Shown one piece after another: positions 26,205 through 35,141 of a DNA stretch of 64,000 bases. Each line of letters opens with the position of its first letter. The first letter of the stretch is position 1. This DNA is from Pseudocitrobacter sp913778145. Its GTDB lineage: Bacteria > Pseudomonadota > Gammaproteobacteria > Enterobacterales > Enterobacteriaceae. The notes under the pieces are model-generated. The model ran no database searches, was not told the origin of the DNA, and saw nothing but the letters and a program-made list of their open reading frames with translations. Position numbers and translations under genes: made by a program. Location: positions 1-64,000 of the forward strand of contig JALNTX010000011.1 of NCBI GenBank assembly GCA_035726825.1, written 5' to 3'.

Positions 26205-26711
26205 TTGTCCGACAATGAATTCAACCATGAATACTGGATGCGCCATGCGCTAACGCTTGCACAGCGTGCCTGGGATGAAGGAGAAGTGCCGGTTGGCGCG
26301 GTGCTGGTGCTTGATAATCAGGTGATTGGCGAAGGCTGGAACCGCCCGATTGGCCGCCACGATCCGACGGCTCACGCCGAAATTATGGCACTGCGTCAGG
26401 GCGGAATGGTGTTACAAAACTACCGCCTGATTAACGCAACACTCTACGTCACGCTGGAACCGTGCGTGATGTGTGCAGGCGCAATGGTGCACAGCCGCAT
26501 CGGGAATGTGGTATTCGGGGCGCGCGATGCGAAAACCGGCGCTGCCGGGTCGCTAATGGACGTCCTGCATCATCCGGGGATGAATCACCGGGTCGAGGTC
26601 ACCGAAGGCGTTTTACGCGATCAATGCGCCAGCATGCTGAGTGATTTTTTCCGCGAACGTCGCGAACAGATTAAGGCCCTGCGTAAAGCGCAGAAAGCGG
26701 AGAATCAATGA
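26205..26711 (+). CDS. tadA: tRNA-specific adenosine-34 deaminase
   Basis: A 168-residue essential enzyme that converts A34 to inosine in tRNA-Arg(ACG). The zinc site is H57-A-E59 (TAHAEIMAL) with C87 and C90 (EPCVMCAGA); E59 is the proton shuttle. The start is TTG at 26205 with GGAG eight bases upstream, giving MSDNEFNHEYWMRHAL as in the family. An in-frame ATG at 26172 would add 11 residues but lies in the promoter. The 3' end overlaps that of convergent mltF by seven bases. Confidence 0.95.
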   Translation: MSDNEFNHEYWMRHALTLAQRAWDEGEVPVGAVLVLDNQVIGEGWNRPIGRHDPTAHAEIMALRQGGMVLQNYRLINATLYVTLEPCVMCAGAMVHSRIGNVVFGARDAKTGAAGSLMDVLHHPGMNHRVEVTEGVLRDQCASMLSDFFRERREQIKALRKAQKAENQ

Positions 26712-28261
26712 TGAGGAAGCGCGGCATCGACTAATTTGCTCGATGTCGACCCCTGAACGCTTTGCAGGTAGTCACGCGGTGAGAGGGAAATAAACGGCAA
26801 AAAGTCAGCATTATTGCGGTTCAGTTCGTCCAACGTCACCGCCGGATAGTCGTCGGCAATCGCCATCTCCTGGGCAGCCTTTTTCTCTTTCTCAGCCAGA
26901 TATCCCACCAGACTTATTTGATACTTACGAATGTTTTCGACATAAGCATAGGCCTCATGCCCGCGCGCATAACCGTAGGTGAGCTTGCTGTAATACGGTT
27001 TTTGGCTGAGCAGCGGCAGGCGCTGTTTCACATCCGTCCAGCTGTCCGGGTTGCCTTTCTGCTTAACCGTTAACGCGCGGGCATCAAGCATATGCGCGTA
27101 GCCCATATTATAGGCGGCGAGGGCAAACCAGATTTTCTCATCCTGCGGCACCGTATCCGGCACTTTATCCATCATATCCAGCAGATAGCGCATGCCGCCG
27201 CCGATGCTTTGTTCCGCGTCGGTACGATCGGTTAGGCCCAGGCTTTGGGCGGTATTTTTGGTGAGCATCATCAGGCCGCGAACGCCTGTGGGGGAGGTCG
27301 CCATCGCATCCCAGTGCGATTCCTGGTACGAAATAGCCGCCAGCAGTCGCCAGTCTATCTCTTTCGCGTGTTTCTCAAACAGTGGCTGAAGATCAGGCAA
27401 CACGCTATCGACGGCGCGCAGGAACGACCGCGTATCGACATAATCGAAATCGCCGCCGTGCCCCAGATATTTCTCTTCCAGACGGGCGAGGGTGCCGTCT
27501 TCATTTATACTGTTAAAATAGTCGAGCATCGCGGCGGAAAGCGTGTCGTCTTCATCATTTACGCTAAACCAGGTCACCGGCTGCTCGTCGGTGATATCCA
27601 GCGCCACAGCCAGTTCAGGATGCACGCGCTGGAACAGACTGATCGCCACGGAATCCGCGATGGTATAGCTCAGACGCCCCGCGAGTACCTCTTCCATTAA
27701 AGCTTCGCTGCTGCGCTTTTCATCTACCTGCCAACCGATATCGGGATACTTCGTCTCTTTCAGCGTCTGAAGATCGTTGATGACCGCGTGCCCCGGTGCG
27801 ATGGAGAGATTATCGGCGTTCAGTTCCCCCAGCGAGCGCGGGCGATAGCTGCCGACGCGATACACCACCTGCTGAGAAACGGAATAGTAGGCCGGGCCGG
27901 CGTGGTAGTTTTTGACACGTTCGCTGTTATAGACCAGGCCCGCCGCCAGCAGGTCCGCTTTATCGTTATCGAGATCGTCAAACAGTTCACTGATGTTCTG
28001 TCGTACGGTCACCTTCAGCTTTACGCCAAGGTAATCAGCAAACTGTTCAGCAAGGGCGTAGTCGAGCCCGTACTCTTTATCGTCAATGCGAGAGTAGGTT
28101 AAAGGTGACACAATGGTACTGACGCGAAGTTCCCCACGCGCCTGAATGGCGGCAATGCGATTGGCCGGTTGGTTGATCCAGGTAATGGAGGGCCAAAGGG
28201 CTGCTGCTAACAGCAGTGCGACGATGCCGATCAGCAGATAATTAATCTTTAATTTTTTCAA
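26705..28261 (-). CDS. mltF: Membrane-bound lytic murein transglycosylase F
   Basis: A 518-residue outer-membrane enzyme that cleaves peptidoglycan, leaving 1,6-anhydromuramic ends. The N-terminus has a hydrophobic export signal (about 8-24). A solute-binding-protein-like domain covers about 40-265 (LRVSTIVSPLTY). The SLT lysozyme-like domain follows, with catalytic Glu in YQESHWDAMATSPTGVRGLMML near residue 314 and the AAYNMG motif near 395. The C-terminal tail differs from E. coli, as is common in this protein. It is divergent from purL. Confidence 0.95.
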   Translation of the reverse strand: MKKLKINYLLIGIVALLLAAALWPSITWINQPANRIAAIQARGELRVSTIVSPLTYSRIDDKEYGLDYALAEQFADYLGVKLKVTVRQNISELFDDLDNDKADLLAAGLVYNSERVKNYHAGPAYYSVSQQVVYRVGSYRPRSLGELNADNLSIAPGHAVINDLQTLKETKYPDIGWQVDEKRSSEALMEEVLAGRLSYTIADSVAISLFQRVHPELAVALDITDEQPVTWFSVNDEDDTLSAAMLDYFNSINEDGTLARLEEKYLGHGGDFDYVDTRSFLRAVDSVLPDLQPLFEKHAKEIDWRLLAAISYQESHWDAMATSPTGVRGLMMLTKNTAQSLGLTDRTDAEQSIGGGMRYLLDMMDKVPDTVPQDEKIWFALAAYNMGYAHMLDARALTVKQKGNPDSWTDVKQRLPLLSQKPYYSKLTYGYARGHEAYAYVENIRKYQISLVGYLAEKEKKAAQEMAIADDYPAVTLDELNRNNADFLPFISLSPRDYLQSVQGSTSSKLVDAALPHH

Positions 28262-28425
28262 ATAGTTAATTCTCTGCGCTAACTAAATCACTGTGTGCAG
28301 TGACCATAAGAAGACTATGGTCTGGAACAGAATGAGCGGCATTTTGCTTAAGATTGCGCCAGTTGGCAACTAATTCGAGAGATACGTCACATCTATTGGT
28401 AAAAGCAGGAAGTGATTTTATTTCT

Positions 28426-28441
28426 ACGCAAACGGTTTCGT
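28426..28441 (+). promoter_or_regulatory. PurR box at the purL promoter
   Basis: ACGCAAACGGTTTCGT, one mismatch class away from the PurR consensus ACGCAAACGTTTTCNT. It overlaps the expected -35 region of the promoter whose -10, TATAAT, lies at 28459-28464, so bound PurR would block polymerase. Confidence 0.9.
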
Positions 28442-28458
28442 CAGGGCGCAGGATTATC

Positions 28459-28464
28459 TATAAT
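28459..28464 (+). promoter_or_regulatory. -10 hexamer of purL
   Basis: A perfect TATAAT 53 bases before the purL start codon and just downstream of the PurR box. The -35 region (around 28436-28441) is poor. Confidence 0.75.
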
Positions 28465-28517
28465 AGCGCCCGTTTTCCCCCCTTGCGCACACTGAAAGCT
28501 TAGAAGACGAGAGACTT

Positions 28518-31500
28518 ATGATGGAAATTCTGCGTGGTTCGCCTGCACTGTCTGCATTTCGTATTAACAAACTGCTGACGCGTTTTCAGGCAGCCAACCT
28601 CCCGGTAAGCAATATTTACGCTGAGTATGTCCATTTTGCCGATCTGGATGCTCCGCTTCATGACGAAGAGCATGCCAGACTTGAACGTCTGCTAAAGTAT
28701 GGCCCGAGTCTCAGCAGCCATACGCCATCCGGTAAATTACTGCTCGTGACTCCCCGCCCTGGCACCATCTCCCCCTGGTCTTCAAAAGCAACCGACATTG
28801 CCCACAACTGTGGCCTGACTCAGGTTCTGCGCCTGGAGCGCGGTGTCGCCTGGTATGTGGAAGCTTCTACGCTGACGGCGGAGCAGTGGCGTGAAGTGGC
28901 GGCAGCGCTGCACGATCGCATGATGGAAAGCGTCTTCGACTCGCTGCAGGATGCGGAAAAACTGTTTGCTCATCATCAGCCTGCACCGGTATCCAGCGTG
29001 GATCTGCTGGGCGAGGGGCGTCAGGCGCTCATCGACGCTAACCTGCGTCTGGGGCTGGCACTGGCGGATGATGAAATCGACTATCTGCAGGACGCCTTCA
29101 CTAAGCTTGGGCGTAACCCGAACGATATCGAACTCTATATGTTTGCGCAGGCCAACTCTGAGCACTGCCGACACAAAATTTTCAACGCCGACTGGATTAT
29201 CGACGGTGAACAGCAGCCGAAATCGCTGTTCAAGATGATCAAAAACACCTTTGAAACCACGCCGGATCACGTGCTGTCTGCCTATAAAGATAACGCCGCG
29301 GTGATGGAAGGTTCTGAAGTGGGCCGCTATTTTGCTGATCATGAAACGGGTCGCTACGATTTCCACCAGGAACCTGCGCACATCCTGATGAAGGTCGAAA
29401 CCCACAACCACCCGACGGCCATTTCTCCGTGGCCGGGCGCGGCGACGGGTTCCGGCGGCGAAATTCGTGATGAAGGCGCCACCGGGCGCGGTGCGAAACC
29501 GAAGGCTGGTCTGGTCGGTTTTTCAGTTTCTAACCTGCGTATTCCGGGCTTTGAACAGCCGTGGGAAGAAGATTTCGGCAAGCCGGAACGCATTGTTACC
29601 GCGCTCGATATCATGACCGATGGCCCGCTCGGCGGCGCGGCATTTAACAACGAATTTGGTCGCCCGGCGCTGAACGGCTACTTCCGTACTTATGAAGAAA
29701 AAGTGAACAGCCATAACGGCGAAGAGCTGCGCGGCTATCACAAACCGATCATGCTGGCGGGCGGGATCGGCAACATCCGCGCCGATCACGTACAGAAAGG
29801 CGAGATCTCCGTGGGTGCGAAACTGGTTGTCCTCGGCGGCCCGGCGATGAATATTGGCCTTGGCGGCGGTGCGGCGTCTTCTATGGCGTCCGGTCAGTCT
29901 GATGCGGATCTCGATTTCGCTTCCGTACAGCGCGACAACCCGGAAATGGAGCGTCGTTGCCAGGAAGTGATCGACCGTTGCTGGCAGCTTGGCGACGCGA
30001 ACCCGATTCTGTTTATCCACGACGTTGGCGCGGGCGGCCTTTCTAATGCCATGCCGGAGTTGGTAAGCGACGGCGGGCGCGGCGGTAAATTCGAACTGCG
30101 CGATATCCTGAGCGACGAACCGGGGATGAGCCCGCTGGAAATCTGGTGTAACGAATCGCAGGAACGCTACGTGCTGGCGGTGGCACCTGAGCAGATGCCG
30201 CTGTTCGATGAACTCTGCAAGCGTGAACGCGCGCCGTATGCGGTGATTGGCGAAGCGACTGAAGAACTGCACCTCAGCCTGAATGACAAGCACTTCGATA
30301 ATCAGCCTATCGACCTGCCGCTGGACGTGCTGCTGGGTAAAACGCCGAAGATGACCCGCGACGTCACGACCCTGAAAGCGAAGGGTGACGCGCTGGTTCG
30401 CGACGGCATTACGATTGCCGATGCGGTTAACCGCGTACTGCATCTGCCGTCCGTGGCGGAAAAAACCTTCCTCGTCACCATTGGCGACCGTACAGTGACT
30501 GGCATGGTGGCGCGCGATCAGATGGTCGGCCCGTGGCAGATCCCGGTGGCTAACTGTGCGGTCACTACCGCCAGCCTCGACAGCTACTACGGTGAAGCGA
30601 TGGCTATCGGTGAACGTTCTCCGGTTGCGTTGCTCGACTTCGCGGCGTCTGCCCGACTGGCAGTCGGTGAAGCGCTGACCAACATTGCGGCAACGCAAAT
30701 TGGCAATATCAAACACATTAAACTGTCGGCGAACTGGATGTCTGCTGCCGGTCACCCTGGCGAAGACGCCGGTCTGTATGAAGCGGTGAAAGCCGTCGGC
30801 GAAGAGCTTTGCCCGGCGCTCGGCCTGACCATTCCGGTCGGTAAAGACTCGATGTCGATGAAAACCCGCTGGCAGGAAGGTAACGAACAGCGCGAAATGA
30901 CTTCGCCGCTGTCGCTGGTGATTTCTGCGTTTGCTCGTGTGGAAGATGTGCGTCATACCATTACGCCGCAGCTTTCCACGGAAGATAACGCGCTGTTGCT
31001 TATTGACCTTGGAAAAGGTCATAACGCGCTGGGCGCCACCGCGCTGGCGCAGGTTTATCGTCAACTGGGCGACAAACCTGCCGATGTACGTGATGTCGCT
31101 CAACTAAAAGGCTTCTACGACGCCATCCAGGCGCTGGTGGCTGAGCGTAAACTGCTGGCCTACCACGACCGTTCCGACGGCGGCCTGCTGGTGACGCTGG
31201 CAGAGATGGCCTTTGCCGGTCACTGCGGCGTTGAGGCGGATATCGCCGCGCTGGGCGACGACCGTCTGGCTGCGCTGTTCAATGAAGAACTGGGGGCGGT
31301 TATTCAGGTTCGCGCGGCTGACCGTGATGCGGTTGAAGCGCTGCTGGCAAAACATGGCCTCGGTGATTGTGTGCATTATCTGGGCAACGCCGTTGCGGGT
31401 GACCGCTTCGTGCTGACCGCCAACGGCCAGCCGGTCTTTAGCGAAAGCCGCACCACGTTGCGTATGTGGTGGGCAGAAACCACCTGGCAGATGCAGCGTC

Positions 31501-32405
31501 TGCGTGATAACCCGGAAAGCGCCGATCAGGAGCATAACGCGAAAGCCAACGATAACGATCCTGGCCTGAACGTGAAGCTGACCTTTGATATCAGCGAAGA
31601 TGTCGCCGCGCCGTACATTGCGAAAGGCGCGCGCCCTCAGGTGGCGGTACTGCGTGAGCAGGGCGTCAACTCCCATGTGGAAATGGCGGCGGCGTTCCAG
31701 CGTGCGGGCTTCGATGCTATCGACGTCCACATGAGCGACCTGCTGGCTGGTCGCACCGGGCTGGCGCGTTTTGATGCGCTGGTCGCCTGCGGCGGCTTCT
31801 CTTACGGTGACGTGCTGGGCGCGGGCGAAGGCTGGGCGAAGTCCATCCTGTTCAACAACCGCGTGCGTGATGAGTTCGAAACCTTCTTCCATCGCCCGCA
31901 AACGCTGGCGCTGGGCGTGTGCAACGGTTGCCAGATGATGTCTAATCTGCGCGAACTGATTCCGGGCAGCGAACTGTGGCCGCGCTTTGTGCGTAACAAC
32001 TCTGACCGTTTTGAAGCGCGTTTCAGCCTGGTGGAAGTAACTCAAAGCCCGTCACTGTTGCTGCAGGGCATGGTGGGTTCGCAGATGCCGATTGCCGTTT
32101 CCCACGGTGAAGGTCGCGTGGAAGTCCGCGATGCGGCGCATCTGGCGGCGCTGGAAAACAAAGGCCTGGTGGCGCTGCGCTACGTTGATAACTTCGGCAA
32201 GGTGACGGAAACCTATCCGGCGAACCCGAACGGCTCTCCGAACGGGATCACCGCCGTGACCAACGAAAGTGGTCGCGTCACCATCATGATGCCGCATCCG
32301 GAGCGTGTGTTCCGTACCGTGGCGAACTCCTGGCATCCGGAAAACTGGGGCGAGGACGGGCCGTGGATGCGCATCTTCCGCAATGCGCGTAAGCAGTTAG
32401 GTTAA
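28518..32405 (+). CDS. purL: Phosphoribosylformylglycinamidine synthase
   Basis: A 1295-residue single-chain enzyme for step four of purine synthesis: it converts FGAR, glutamine and ATP to FGAM. An N-terminal domain and linker are followed by two AIRS-like synthetase halves (for example THNHPTAISPWPGAATGSGGE near 293 and GGAASSMASGQSD near 450). The C-terminal class I glutaminase (about 1040-1295) has the nucleophile Cys in LGVCNGCQMMSN near 1135 and the His/Glu pair in MPHPERVF near 1260. It begins MMEILRGSPALS as in E. coli. The upstream PurR box implies purine repression. A terminator follows the stop. Confidence 0.98.
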   Translation: MMEILRGSPALSAFRINKLLTRFQAANLPVSNIYAEYVHFADLDAPLHDEEHARLERLLKYGPSLSSHTPSGKLLLVTPRPGTISPWSSKATDIAHNCGLTQVLRLERGVAWYVEASTLTAEQWREVAAALHDRMMESVFDSLQDAEKLFAHHQPAPVSSVDLLGEGRQALIDANLRLGLALADDEIDYLQDAFTKLGRNPNDIELYMFAQANSEHCRHKIFNADWIIDGEQQPKSLFKMIKNTFETTPDHVLSAYKDNAAVMEGSEVGRYFADHETGRYDFHQEPAHILMKVETHNHPTAISPWPGAATGSGGEIRDEGATGRGAKPKAGLVGFSVSNLRIPGFEQPWEEDFGKPERIVTALDIMTDGPLGGAAFNNEFGRPALNGYFRTYEEKVNSHNGEELRGYHKPIMLAGGIGNIRADHVQKGEISVGAKLVVLGGPAMNIGLGGGAASSMASGQSDADLDFASVQRDNPEMERRCQEVIDRCWQLGDANPILFIHDVGAGGLSNAMPELVSDGGRGGKFELRDILSDEPGMSPLEIWCNESQERYVLAVAPEQMPLFDELCKRERAPYAVIGEATEELHLSLNDKHFDNQPIDLPLDVLLGKTPKMTRDVTTLKAKGDALVRDGITIADAVNRVLHLPSVAEKTFLVTIGDRTVTGMVARDQMVGPWQIPVANCAVTTASLDSYYGEAMAIGERSPVALLDFAASARLAVGEALTNIAATQIGNIKHIKLSANWMSAAGHPGEDAGLYEAVKAVGEELCPALGLTIPVGKDSMSMKTRWQEGNEQREMTSPLSLVISAFARVEDVRHTITPQLSTEDNALLLIDLGKGHNALGATALAQVYRQLGDKPADVRDVAQLKGFYDAIQALVAERKLLAYHDRSDGGLLVTLAEMAFAGHCGVEADIAALGDDRLAALFNEELGAVIQVRAADRDAVEALLAKHGLGDCVHYLGNAVAGDRFVLTANGQPVFSESRTTLRMWWAETTWQMQRLRDNPESADQEHNAKANDNDPGLNVKLTFDISEDVAAPYIAKGARPQVAVLREQGVNSHVEMAAAFQRAGFDAIDVHMSDLLAGRTGLARFDALVACGGFSYGDVLGAGEGWAKSILFNNRVRDEFETFFHRPQTLALGVCNGCQMMSNLRELIPGSELWPRFVRNNSDRFEARFSLVEVTQSPSLLLQGMVGSQMPIAVSHGEGRVEVRDAAHLAALENKGLVALRYVDNFGKVTETYPANPNGSPNGITAVTNESGRVTIMMPHPERVFRTVANSWHPENWGEDGPWMRIFRNARKQLG

Positions 32406-32410
32406 GATAC

Positions 32411-32435
32411 AGGGCCGCGAAAGCGGCCCTTTTTG
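32411..32435 (+). terminator. Terminator after purL
   Basis: AGGGCCGC, loop GAAA, GCGGCCCT and five T, six bases beyond the purL stop codon. Confidence 0.95.
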
Positions 32436-32465
32436 TTGGATGACCGCATTCAATCGCATCGACGT

Positions 32466-32498
32466 GTAGGCCGGATAAGGCGCAGCCGCCATCCGGCG
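32466..32498. repeat. REP element, CCGGATAAGGCG class
   Basis: A palindrome with arms GGCCGGATAAGGCG and CGCCATCCGGCG, just past the purL terminator. It is the common enterobacterial REP type. Confidence 0.88.
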
Positions 32499-32506
32499 TT
32501 TTTAAG

Positions 32507-32524
32507 TGTCGTGAATCACAGACA
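32507..32524. promoter_or_regulatory. GlrR-type site 1 upstream of glmY
   Basis: TGTC, ten bases, GACA: a perfect match to the GlrR activator motif described for E. coli glmY. It is about 230 bp upstream of the small RNA start. Confidence 0.85.
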
Positions 32525-32538
32525 ATCCTTATAACAGG

Positions 32539-32556
32539 TGTCTCTAAATGGCGACA
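32539..32556. promoter_or_regulatory. GlrR-type site 2 upstream of glmY
   Basis: A second perfect TGTC-N10-GACA, with its centre 32 bp (about three helical turns) downstream of site 1. Confidence 0.85.
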
Positions 32557-32601
32557 TTTAACTTATTGATTTAAAGGTTTTTTATATAAAGGCTAATAAA
32601 G

Positions 32602-32619
32602 TGTTGCTAATCAACGACG
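32602..32619. promoter_or_regulatory. GlrR-type site 3 (degenerate) upstream of glmY
   Basis: TGTT, ten bases, GACG: the same spacing with one mismatch in each half, centred 63 bp after site 2 (about six helical turns). The AT-rich stretch between here and the promoter may bind IHF, but I did not fix a site. Confidence 0.6.
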
Positions 32620-32707
32620 CAAAGTGCAAAAAGTAATCATTTGCTGAATGATTGATAAATTTAATATTATCCTTGAATATCATCACTTTAACATTTTATT
32701 TTCCATG

Positions 32708-32724
32708 TTGGCACACATCCTGCA
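32708..32724 (+). promoter_or_regulatory. Sigma-54 promoter of glmY
   Basis: TTGGCACACATCCTGCA: GG of the -24 element at 32710-32711 and GC of the -12 element at 32722-32723, with the correct 12-base register. The predicted transcription start is at 32735-32736, exactly where GlmY similarity begins. Confidence 0.92.
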
Positions 32725-32735
32725 TTATTATAACC

Positions 32736-32915
32736 AGTGGCTCATTCACCCTCTTATGTCAGCCCCTTCGGGACGTGCTACATAAACTTCGAATGACGCA
32801 CAACAAGGTGCCTGCCGTCCAGCTTCTGATATCTTTGCATATCAACCATCGGGCGAAACGTTGAGTTAGGCACCGCCTTATTCCAGAACAAAGCCGGGTT
32901 TCGACCCGGCTTTGT
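32736..32915 (+). ncRNA. glmY: Small regulatory RNA GlmY
   Basis: About 180 bases closely matching E. coli GlmY from AGTGGCTCATTCACC to the terminator AAAGCCGGGTTTCGACCCGGCTTT at 32890-32913. GlmY is not an antisense RNA for glmS itself. It binds the adaptor RapZ and so spares the homologous RNA GlmZ, which activates glmS translation when glucosamine 6-phosphate is low. The internal hairpin CAGCCCCTTCGGGACGTGCT and the later pairing of GGTGCCT with AGGCACC are intact. Its location between purL and glrK, with GlrR sites and a sigma-54 promoter, is as in E. coli. Confidence 0.96.
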
Positions 32916-32984
32916 TATTTCTGCCTTTCCCCGCGTCTCTTCCTCAGTTAGCATCCTTACAGGTTGATTTTTTGGGAACTCCTT

Positions 32985-34421
32985 GTGAAACGCGTCTCTC
33001 TTTCTCCCCGTTCTCTGCGACAGCTGGTTATGCTGGCATTTCTGTTGATCCTGCTGCCGTTATTGGTGCTGGCCTGGCAGGCGTGGCAAAGCCTGAACGC
33101 GCTCAGCGCGCAGGCTGAAAAAACCAACCGTACCACGCTAATTGATGCGCGCCGCAGCGAAGCAATGACCAATATTGCGCTGGAAATGGAACGCAGCTAT
33201 CGCCAGTACTGCGTGCTCGATGACCCGACGCTGGCGCGTGTTTACCAGAGCCAGCGTAAGCGCTACAGCGATATGCTCGATGCGCATGCGGGCGTGCTGC
33301 CCGATGAAAAACTGTATCAGGCGCTCAGGCAGGATCTCAACGACCTGGCCCAGCTTCAGTGCCTCAACAGCGGCCCGGAAAAGCTGGCGGCGGCCAGGCT
33401 GGAGGCCTTTGCCAATGCCAATACCGAAATGGTACAGGCGACGCGTACGGTAGTCTTCTCGCGCGGCCAGCAGTTGCAGCAGGAAATTGCCGAGCGCGGC
33501 CAGTTCTTTGGCTGGCAGGCGCTGGTGCTGTTCCTGGTAAGCCTGGCGATGGTGTTGCTGTTTACCCGCATGATTATCGGCCCGGTCAAAGGTATTGAGA
33601 GTATGATTAATCGCCTCGGCGAGGGGGAAACCCTCAAAGAGGGCGTCACGTTCCGTGGCCCACGCGAACTGCGATCCGTCGGTCAGCGTATCGTCTGGTT
33701 GAGCGACCGGCTCTCCTGGCTGGAATCCCAGCGCCACCAGTTTCTGCGCCATCTCTCCCACGAACTCAAAACGCCGCTCGCCAGCATGCGTGAAGGCACC
33801 GAATTGCTGGCGGACCAGGTTGTCGGCCCGCTTACGCCGGAACAAAAAGAGGTGGTGGATATCCTCGATGACAGCAGCCGCAACCTGCAAAAGCTGATTG
33901 AGCAACTGCTGGATTACAACCGCAAACTGAGCGATGGCGCGGTGCCCATGAGCCGCGTTGAGCTGGCCCCGATGGTGGAAGCCGTTGTTTCTGCGCACAG
34001 TTTGCCGGCGCGAGCTAAAATGATGCATACCCAGATTGCGCTGGAGGCACCGGCATGCCTGGCGGAATCGACGCTATTGATGAGTGCACTGGATAATCTC
34101 TACTCCAATGCGGTGCACTATGGTACTGAATCCGGTAACATTTATATTCGTAGCCACGTCTCCAATGGGCGAATTGCCATTGATGTGGCCAATACAGGGA
34201 CGCCGATCCCGGATGCCGAAAAGGCAATGATTTTTGAGCCCTTTTTCCAGGGAAGCCGCCAGCGAAAAGGGGCCGTGAAGGGCAGTGGCCTGGGGTTAAG
34301 TATTGCCCGTGATTGCGTGCGCAAGATGCACGGCGAGCTTCATCTTATTGACGATAGCGCGGGTGATATCTGTTTTCGCATTGAACTCCCTGTCCCCGGG
34401 CCGGATAAAACAAACTCATAA
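32985..34421 (+). CDS. glrK: Sensor histidine kinase GlrK (QseE)
   Basis: A 478-residue inner-membrane kinase partnered with GlrR. Membrane segments lie at about 13-33 and 178-198, enclosing a periplasmic sensor domain of some 145 residues. A HAMP-like linker follows, then the dimerisation domain with phospho-acceptor His259 (LRHLSHELKTPLASM), and the ATPase domain with N box LDNLYSNAVHYG, F box FEPFFQG and G box GSGLGLSIA. I choose GTG at 32985 (MKRVSLSPRSLRQL) by homology. A TTG 21 bases upstream is in frame but lacks a ribosome site; the site for GTG is also weak. It lies directly downstream of glmY. Confidence 0.92.
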   Translation: MKRVSLSPRSLRQLVMLAFLLILLPLLVLAWQAWQSLNALSAQAEKTNRTTLIDARRSEAMTNIALEMERSYRQYCVLDDPTLARVYQSQRKRYSDMLDAHAGVLPDEKLYQALRQDLNDLAQLQCLNSGPEKLAAARLEAFANANTEMVQATRTVVFSRGQQLQQEIAERGQFFGWQALVLFLVSLAMVLLFTRMIIGPVKGIESMINRLGEGETLKEGVTFRGPRELRSVGQRIVWLSDRLSWLESQRHQFLRHLSHELKTPLASMREGTELLADQVVGPLTPEQKEVVDILDDSSRNLQKLIEQLLDYNRKLSDGAVPMSRVELAPMVEAVVSAHSLPARAKMMHTQIALEAPACLAESTLLMSALDNLYSNAVHYGTESGNIYIRSHVSNGRIAIDVANTGTPIPDAEKAMIFEPFFQGSRQRKGAVKGSGLGLSIARDCVRKMHGELHLIDDSAGDICFRIELPVPGPDKTNS

Positions 34422-34436
34422 CCATATCGGGTGCAT

Positions 34437-35141
34437 ATGTCCCACTTTTTAAGTACGCGCGTCATACGGAATGTCCGCCGCTTCTGGCTATCGGGCTTAT
34501 CCTGTCTGGCGCTCGTCGGCTGTAGTTCTGGTCTGACGCCACATACTGGCGGCGTCAGCGAAGAGAAAGTCCCTCATGAGCAGGTGGCCGATTACCTCTC
34601 GACCACCTGTGACGATCTCTGGACGCTTGAGGGGCCCGCCGCGGAAAATAATCCGCTGTACTGGCTGCGCGGTATGGATTGTGCAGAGCGTCTCACTCCA
34701 ACCCAGGCGCGGGCGCAGGCTAACCAGCTAGGTGATGAGAATTGGTCAGATGCTTTCAAGCGCGGCGTGTTGTTGGCGAATGCGAAAATTACACCCTCCG
34801 AACGTCAGTTGATCGTTTCGCGTTTAGATGCGCAGAGTGCGCAAATTCCGACGCGCATCCGCCCGCTGTATCAGGTGTGGCGAGATAATCAGATGCTGCA
34901 ACTGAAGCTGTCTGACCAACGTACCCGCTACAGCAAGCTGCAGGAAACGAGCGATGCCGCGCTGGATGAACTGCGTCAGCAGCAGCAGGCGCTGAAGAGC
35001 GAACTCGATCTGACGACCCGTAAGCTGCAAAACCTGACCGACATTGAACGCCAGCTATCGAGCCGTAAACCCTCGTCCGGATTTAACCCGGACACTACGC
35101 ACGCAACGGATGCGCCCGCCGACACGGAGGATAAGCAATGA
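34437..35141 (+). CDS. qseG: Outer-membrane lipoprotein QseG
   Basis: A 234-residue predicted lipoprotein encoded between kinase and regulator. In pathogenic E. coli QseG is needed for effector translocation and interacts with the GlrK sensor. The signal peptide ends in the lipobox LALVGC. A helical, coiled-coil-like stretch lies near 150-200 (ELRQQQQALKSELDLTTRKLQN). The tail is Pro/Thr/Asp rich. The N-terminus and tail differ clearly from E. coli. ATG 34437 is chosen; an in-frame GTG at 34431 is possible. The stop overlaps glrR as ATGA. Confidence 0.88.
   Translation: MSHFLSTRVIRNVRRFWLSGLSCLALVGCSSGLTPHTGGVSEEKVPHEQVADYLSTTCDDLWTLEGPAAENNPLYWLRGMDCAERLTPTQARAQANQLGDENWSDAFKRGVLLANAKITPSERQLIVSRLDAQSAQIPTRIRPLYQVWRDNQMLQLKLSDQRTRYSKLQETSDAALDELRQQQQALKSELDLTTRKLQNLTDIERQLSSRKPSSGFNPDTTHATDAPADTEDKQ

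Noticed and set aside
29523..31103. A 526-codon open frame antisense to purL
   Set aside because: Composition is typical of the antisense of a GC-rich gene, with no recognisable domain and no ribosome site; purL fully explains the region.
32652..32864. A 70-codon open frame across the glmY gene
   Set aside because: Its coordinates run through the sigma-54 promoter and the small RNA; no protein homology is recognised.
32964..32984. TTG start that would add seven residues to GlrK
   Set aside because: The family begins at the GTG-coded MKR; no ribosome-binding sequence precedes the TTG.
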